From Deltaproteobacteria bacterium (GTDB lineage Bacteria; Myxococcota_A; Polyangia; Polyangiales; Houyiibacteriaceae): a stretch of DNA of 7,191 nt. Location of the stretch: the NCBI GenBank assembly GCA_019309605.1, contig JAFDFW010000092.1, forward strand, positions 1-7,191, given 5' to 3'. Positions 1 to 4,300 of this stretch are shown piece after piece (position 1 is the stretch's first letter; every line of letters begins with the position of its first letter). The notes under the pieces are model-generated. The model ran no database searches. It was not told the origin of the DNA and saw nothing but the letters and a program-made list of their open reading frames with translations. The position numbers were made by a program, and so were the translations under genes.

Positions 1-354
1 GTTGACGTTCTTGGAGTTGTGGGTCTCGCTCACGCTCACAAAGACGGCGATCTCGTCGACCTTGGCGGCGAGGGCGCGTTCGAGACCCCGGGCGTTGGGG
101 CAGAGGCCGACGTAAGTGACGTCCGGCCGACGCTCGATCATGCGGCACACCTCATCTGCGTCGGCCATTTGAGGGACCCACTTCGGCGCGACGAAGCTTC
201 CGACCTCGATTCGGCGGATACCTGCATCGACTAGCGCGTCGACGAGCCTAACCTTCGCATGGGTCGCCACCTGGGCGCTCTCGTTCTGCAGGCCGTCCCT
301 CGGGGACACCTCGTAGACGGACACGCGGGACGGCAGCTTCGAAGCAGGGGCCAT
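1..354 (-). CDS. mvaB: Hydroxymethylglutaryl-CoA lyase, N-terminal part (cut by window edge)
   Basis: By family knowledge this enzyme cleaves 3-hydroxy-3-methylglutaryl-CoA to acetyl-CoA and acetoacetate, the last step of leucine degradation, in the cytoplasm. The 118 residues present read from ATG at 354-352 and are the start of the DRE-TIM/HMGL barrel. Residues 18-25 are PRDGLQNE, with Arg19 and Asp20 matching the catalytic Arg and metal-binding Asp of human HMGCL (R41, D42). Glu50 sits 30 residues later, as E72 does in the human enzyme. Residues 53-65 read SFVAPKWVPQMAD, a family signature. The family is about 300 residues long, so roughly 60% lies outside the window, including the metal-binding HxH and the active-site Cys loop. 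The start is firm: an in-frame stop at 381-379 lies upstream with no other start codon between. AAGGA sits only one base before the ATG, too close for a normal ribosome site, so translation may be leaderless or SD-independent. It diverges from the cytochrome-like gene. Confidence 0.93.
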   Translation of the reverse strand, partial: MAPASKLPSRVSVYEVSPRDGLQNESAQVATHAKVRLVDALVDAGIRRIEVGSFVAPKWVPQMADADEVCRMIERRPDVTYVGLCPNARGLERALAAKVDEIAVFVSVSETHNSKNVN

Positions 355-417
355 ATCCTTAGATCTACCCGCAGATGCCTAGCCCCGGAAGCAGATTTGG
401 TAGATACTCCGCCCGCG
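355..417. promoter_or_regulatory. Divergent intergenic region with short repeats
   Basis: These 63 bp separate the lyase start (354, minus) from the membrane-protein start (418, plus), so they must hold or adjoin both promoters unless a promoter lies inside a neighbouring gene. The sequence shows a 7-bp inverted repeat, ATCTACC at 363-369 and GGTAGAT at 399-405. It also shows a direct repeat GCAGAT at 371-376 and 391-396, exactly 20 bp (two helical turns) apart, and a perfect palindrome TAGATCTA at 360-367. No convincing -35/-10 pair was found on either strand. An operator for a shared regulator is possible but inferred only from these repeats, which are short enough to arise by chance. Confidence 0.3.
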
Positions 418-1110
418 ATGGGGACCCTGACCGCTTTGATGCTTGCCACGCCCTTGTTCGGCATGACCCTACACTTCGATGCTTCGATGCTCGAAACCCC
501 GGCAGTCGTCGTCGACCCGGGGGTGCTCTTGGCCGTCGAGGTGTCGACAGACCTCGAGGAGCCCAAGGAGCCGACTACCGCCGAGCTCATCCAGAAGCGC
601 AACAAGATCAAGAAGGTCCACAAGTGGTTTGGCATCACCTCTTGGTCGCTGATGACCCTGTCCGTCGCATCCGGGTTCGTCCAGTTCTACAACCAATACG
701 GCTGGTGGCACAGCCAGGCGACCAACCCCTGCGTCCAGGGGAATGCGGTCTTCACGCAGAAGGCCTGTAGTGGGGTGCCGACTCCGCACTTGGTCCTCAA
801 TACGCTCACTTCGGCCGCCTACTTCACGACATTTGGGCTTTCGTTTGCCATGCCTGACCCGCTCGGGGTCAGCGAAGGCAATAGCGATTTCGCGAGAAAG
901 CTCCGCACGCACAAAGTGCTGCGATGGGTCACCTTCGCGGGGATGCTCGCCCAGATCGGCCTTGGCATCATGTCGGCGAACTCCGAATGGTTCGGCCTCG
1001 ACCGGGCCAACGATTACAAGGCCCTCCGCGGGCTCGCGACCGCCCACATGGCGGTCAGCCTCGTGACCTATGGCGCCATGACCTGGGCCGGCGCCATCAT
1101 GATTTTCTGA
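418..1110 (+). CDS. Four-helix membrane protein, probable di-haem cytochrome b561-like
   Basis: This 230-residue protein has four clear membrane helices at about residues 69-92, 123-145, 166-186 and 209-230. Each begins at a histidine: His68 (VHKWFG), His124 (TPHLV), His165 (THKVLRW) and His210 (TAHMAV). Because alternate helices run in opposite directions, His68/His165 would face one side of the membrane and His124/His210 the other. That is the two-haem ligand geometry of cytochrome b561, so a transmembrane electron-transfer role is inferred. The basic stretch RNKIKK before helix 1 and RKLR before helix 3 suggest a cytoplasmic N-side. Cys105 and Cys117 in the first loop could then form a periplasmic disulfide. 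Residues 1-20 are hydrophobic but lack the usual basic residues of a signal peptide. The frame stays open up to 259, but that would overlap the lyase gene, and codons before 418 lose the G/C third-position bias. ATG 439 is an alternative start. No SD is evident. Exact family and redox partner are unknown. Confidence 0.75.
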   Translation: MGTLTALMLATPLFGMTLHFDASMLETPAVVVDPGVLLAVEVSTDLEEPKEPTTAELIQKRNKIKKVHKWFGITSWSLMTLSVASGFVQFYNQYGWWHSQATNPCVQGNAVFTQKACSGVPTPHLVLNTLTSAAYFTTFGLSFAMPDPLGVSEGNSDFARKLRTHKVLRWVTFAGMLAQIGLGIMSANSEWFGLDRANDYKALRGLATAHMAVSLVTYGAMTWAGAIMIF

Positions 1111-1161
1111 GAGCCATCTCACCAACCTCCACATTCGCTCGAATTTCTTCGAATTCCGGGC

Positions 1162-1191
1162 TTGCCGATACAATCGCGGCGCCGCTAACAT
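1162..1191 (+). promoter_or_regulatory. Weak sigma-70-like promoter candidate
   Basis: TTGCCG at 1162-1167 (four of six to TTGACA) is followed after 18 bp by TAACAT at 1186-1191 (four of six to TATAAT). A second -10-like box, TACAAT, lies at 1169-1174 (five of six) but has no good -35 partner. The perfect palindrome GCGGCGCCGC at 1176-1185 fills the end of the spacer, where a bound repressor or activator could act. Transcription from here would give an untranslated leader of about 50 or 105 nt depending on which TPR start is used. Consensus matching is weak evidence in a GC-rich genome whose sigma factors are unknown. Confidence 0.22.
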
Positions 1192-1199
1192 TTAGGGCG

Positions 1200-1240
1200 C
1201 CTGCGTGCTGGGGAGCTTAGGTCGCAGGATCCTTTTGCTT
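1200..1240 (+). terminator. Hairpin with T-rich tail, possible terminator or leader structure
   Basis: CCTGCG at 1200-1205 pairs perfectly with CGCAGG at 1223-1228. The 17-nt loop holds a nested mini-hairpin, GCT-GGGG-AGC, at 1207-1216. The following bases, CCTTTTGCTTTT (1231-1242), are T-rich but interrupted. It could end transcription of the cytochrome-like gene 90 bp upstream, or act in the 5' leader of the TPR transcript. The six-pair stem with a large loop is weak for an intrinsic terminator, so this is a tentative call. Confidence 0.3.
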
Positions 1241-1305
1241 TTGGGGGTTTCATGAGATCACCGAAGGGTGCAAAAATCCTTTCGAGTCAGCGAGCAAGAT
1301 CACAG

Positions 1306-4300
1306 ATGTCTGAGCTGACGGTGGCCAACTATCTCGGGCTCTTGATGGAAGACCCGTATGACACTCAGCTCGTCGAGGGATTGCGGGGATTGCTCAAGAG
1401 CCCCGAGCCCGCCAACGACGACCAAGAGCCGCTTCGTTTGCTCGAAGCAGCGCGCGGGGGACACGAGCGCCGCGGAGAGTTCCTGGCCGCTTCATGGTTG
1501 ATGGAGCTCGAGTCGGAGCTGGTGAGTGACGACCCCGATTTCCACAAGGTGCTCGTCAAAGAGCTCGGGCGCGTCCGGCGCGACGAGCTCATGGACGATC
1601 AGGGAGCCCTCGTCGCGTACGAGAGGCTCGGCGGGCTCGATTCGGATGATCCCGAGGTCGCGCAAGCGGTCGACCAGATTCAACAGGTCGAAGAGAAGTG
1701 GGCCGAGCTCGCCCGCCGCTTCATCGAAGAGGCTCGCGACGCCGCCGATCCTCGGCTCAAGACTTCGCTGTTGACCCGCGCTGCGTCGTTGATGTGGCAG
1801 TACGGTGGCGATGCGACCGTCGAGGAAACCGACGCGATCTTCGACGAGGCGCTGTCCGCTGATCCGTCGCACATGGTTACCGCTCGTCAGTATGCGTTGA
1901 GTCTTCGGACGCGCGGTCGATGGGACGACGTCGTGTCGGTGTTCGTCCGCGCTGCCAACGCGGCCCGCACGCGCGACGAGAAGGCAAGCGCGTGGCTGCA
2001 GGCGGCGCGTGTGTTGCGTCGTTCGGTCGAAGACCTGGGCGGCGCCGCCGACGCATACCGCAAGGTCTTGAAGTTTTCGCCGACCGACGAAGAAGCGCTC
2101 GGCGCGCTAGTGCAGCATTTTACCGACCTCGAGGCCTGGGACGAGTTGGCCGAGATGTATGAGAGCGCGCTTCGCTCCCGGCAGAAGCTCGAGGCCGAAA
2201 AGGGAATGCTGCTCCAGCTCGCGATGGTCCATTGGCGCTTTCGCGAAGACCCGGAGTGCGCGGAACCCTTCTTTGCTCGTCTGCGCAAGATCGATGCGGC
2301 GCACCCTGGCATGTTGGATTTCTATCGCGCGCGGATTGGGGATGAGGACGCAGACGGTCGTTTGCTCACGATCCTCGGTGACGCACTTCGCACCACGACC
2401 GACTCCGACCGCCAGCTCGTGTTGGCGCGCGAGCTCGGGCACCGAGCGCAGAAAGCAGAGCGTCCCGAGCGTGCCTTGGAAGCCTGGAAGCTCGTCGAGC
2501 GGTTGGCGCCCGGCGATCTCGAAGCGCGGGCTGCCCTCCAGCAGCTATACCAACACAGCGGTAAATGGAATGCGCTATCCGAGTCGATTCGCGGCGAGAT
2601 CGAAGCGCTGTCGACCGAGGCCAAGGAGGAGAAGCTGCGGCTGCTCCGAGATCTGATTCCGATCTATCGTGATGCGCTCCAGCTCGATTCGATGCTCATC
2701 CAGGTCTACGGCGAGATCCTGGGGCTGTCTCCATACGACCCCGAAGCATTGACCTCCTTGTCACAGCTCTACGAAGGCGCCGGGCGGTGGAACGAGCTCG
2801 TTCACGTTCTCGATCGGCAAGCCGAGATTGCGGTGGAGCCCGAGAAGAAGGTGGAGTTGTATCTGCGTATCGCGGGGCTGTGGACCGAGCGATTTGGCAA
2901 CTTGAATCAGGCGACGGAGTCGCTCGAGCGCGTCATCCAGTTGCAGCCCGATCACGCCGAGGCACTGGCGGAGCTCAAGGACATCTACACGAAGAAGCGC
3001 AAATGGGATGAGCTGTACGCAGTCCTCGGCCGCGAGGCGGAGCTCGCCAGTGATCCCGCCGCGCGTCTCGATAAGAAAATCGAAATGGCGGAGCTCTGCA
3101 CGGAGCGTCTCCATCAGAACGCGGCCGCGATAGCGCTCTGGAAAGAAATATTGGCCGAAGCGCCGGAAACCGCGTCGGCGCTCGATACGCTGGAGAATCT
3201 GGCCGAGCGGGAGAAGGACTGGGAGACGCTAGCTGACGTCTTGACGGGCCGCGCCGAGGTTGCGGCGAGCGATGCTGAACAGCTCGAGCAACTTCAACGC
3301 CTCGGGGTCGTCTTCATGGAGCGCCTCGCGCGTCCTGCCGATGCGATTGCGGTCTGGGAACGCGTGCTCGAGCTCGACTCGGACAACAGCCGAGTCCGGC
3401 GAATGCTGAAGGAGGCCTACGTCACAGCGCGTGATTGGGAATCCTTGGAAGCGCTTCACAGCGAAAGCGACGATTGGGCCGGGTTTGCCGAGGCGGTCGG
3501 CCAGGCCGCGGAGCGAGCCGAGGAGCCCGAGTTGATCGTGCAGCTCAGCCTACGCGCCGCCGAAGTGTATCGCGAGCATGTCGGGGATCCGCATCGTGCA
3601 GCCCGCTATGATGAGCGCGCGCTGTCCGCCGACCCGACAAACGTCGAGGCCGCAAAGGGGCTTTTGCCGGGCTACGAGAGGGACCACAAGTGGGCGGAAT
3701 ACGCCCGCATGCTCGAGACCATCGTGACCGGCTCCGGCCCGGACGAGGACATCGATGTGCGGCTGAAGCGAGTGGGATCACTGCGCGCGGTCTACCTGAA
3801 CCGGCTTCATGATCCAGAAACCTCGCTCGGTTGGGCGACCCGGGCCTACTTGTTGGCTCCATCGGTTCCGGAGGTCGTAGCCGGCCTCGAGGAGTCTGCA
3901 GAGGCGGCCGGCGCGTACGCCGATCTCGTCGCACTCTTCCGTGATCGCGTGGACAACGACGCCATTCCGGACACGGAGCGCCTAGACCTGCAGAGGCGAA
4001 TCGCCACGATTGCCGGCGAACGGCTCGGGGAGTCCCAGGAGTCGATTCGGCAGCTGGAGGCGATCCTCGAGGTCGAGCCTGATGACGCCGAAGCGATGGC
4101 TGTGCTCGATCGGCTGTATCGGGCCGAGCGTCGATTTGCCGACCTGCGTTCGCTCTATCAGCGGCGTCTTCTTGGCGTGACCGACACGGCCGAGGAATGG
4201 GTTCTCCTCAACGAGGTGGCACAGGTCGAAGAGGAGCAGCTCGGCGATCTGCCTGCGGCGGCCGAGCGTCATTGGAAGATCCTCGAGAGCAACCCACACG

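Larger units (their letters stand above)
1111..1305 (+). promoter_or_regulatory. Intergenic region upstream of the giant TPR gene
   Basis: This 195-bp stretch lies between the cytochrome-like stop and the chosen TPR start. It contains a direct repeat TCGAATT at 1139-1145 and 1149-1155 (10-bp period), promoter-like boxes around 1162-1191, a palindrome at 1176-1185 and a hairpin at 1200-1228. Positions 1252-1305 are an in-frame extension of the TPR reading frame beginning at ATG 1252. They have A/T-ending codons (two AGA, two TCA, two GCA; about 6 of 17 codons G/C-ending) and encode a basic peptide unlike the acidic protein that follows, so they are treated as leader. If ATG 1252 is the true start, GGGGG at 1243-1247 could serve as a wobble-pairing ribosome site four bases upstream. 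Confidence 0.4.

Noticed and set aside
19..234. Plus-strand frame within the lyase region
   Set aside because: The minus strand encodes an unmistakable HMG-CoA lyase N-terminus across the same bases.
259..417. Upstream extension of the cytochrome-like frame
   Set aside because: It would overlap the divergent lyase gene by 96 bp, and it gives an Arg-rich peptide with poor codon bias. ATG 418 fits better.
469..1191. Antisense open frame of 240 codons over the cytochrome-like gene
   Set aside because: The sense strand encodes four well-formed membrane helices with patterned histidines. The antisense product is low-complexity and charged, with no family features.
2761..3114. Antisense open frame in the TPR gene
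   Set aside because: It has the same codon-aligned register as the other antisense frames and simply mirrors the repeat gene. There is no independent start signal.
3436..3475. Possible frameshift at a register jump in the repeat array
   Set aside because: The reading frame stays intact, and the 39-nt shift is a whole number of codons with the repeat register resuming exactly. It is an insertion within the repeat, not a sequencing error or a pseudogene.
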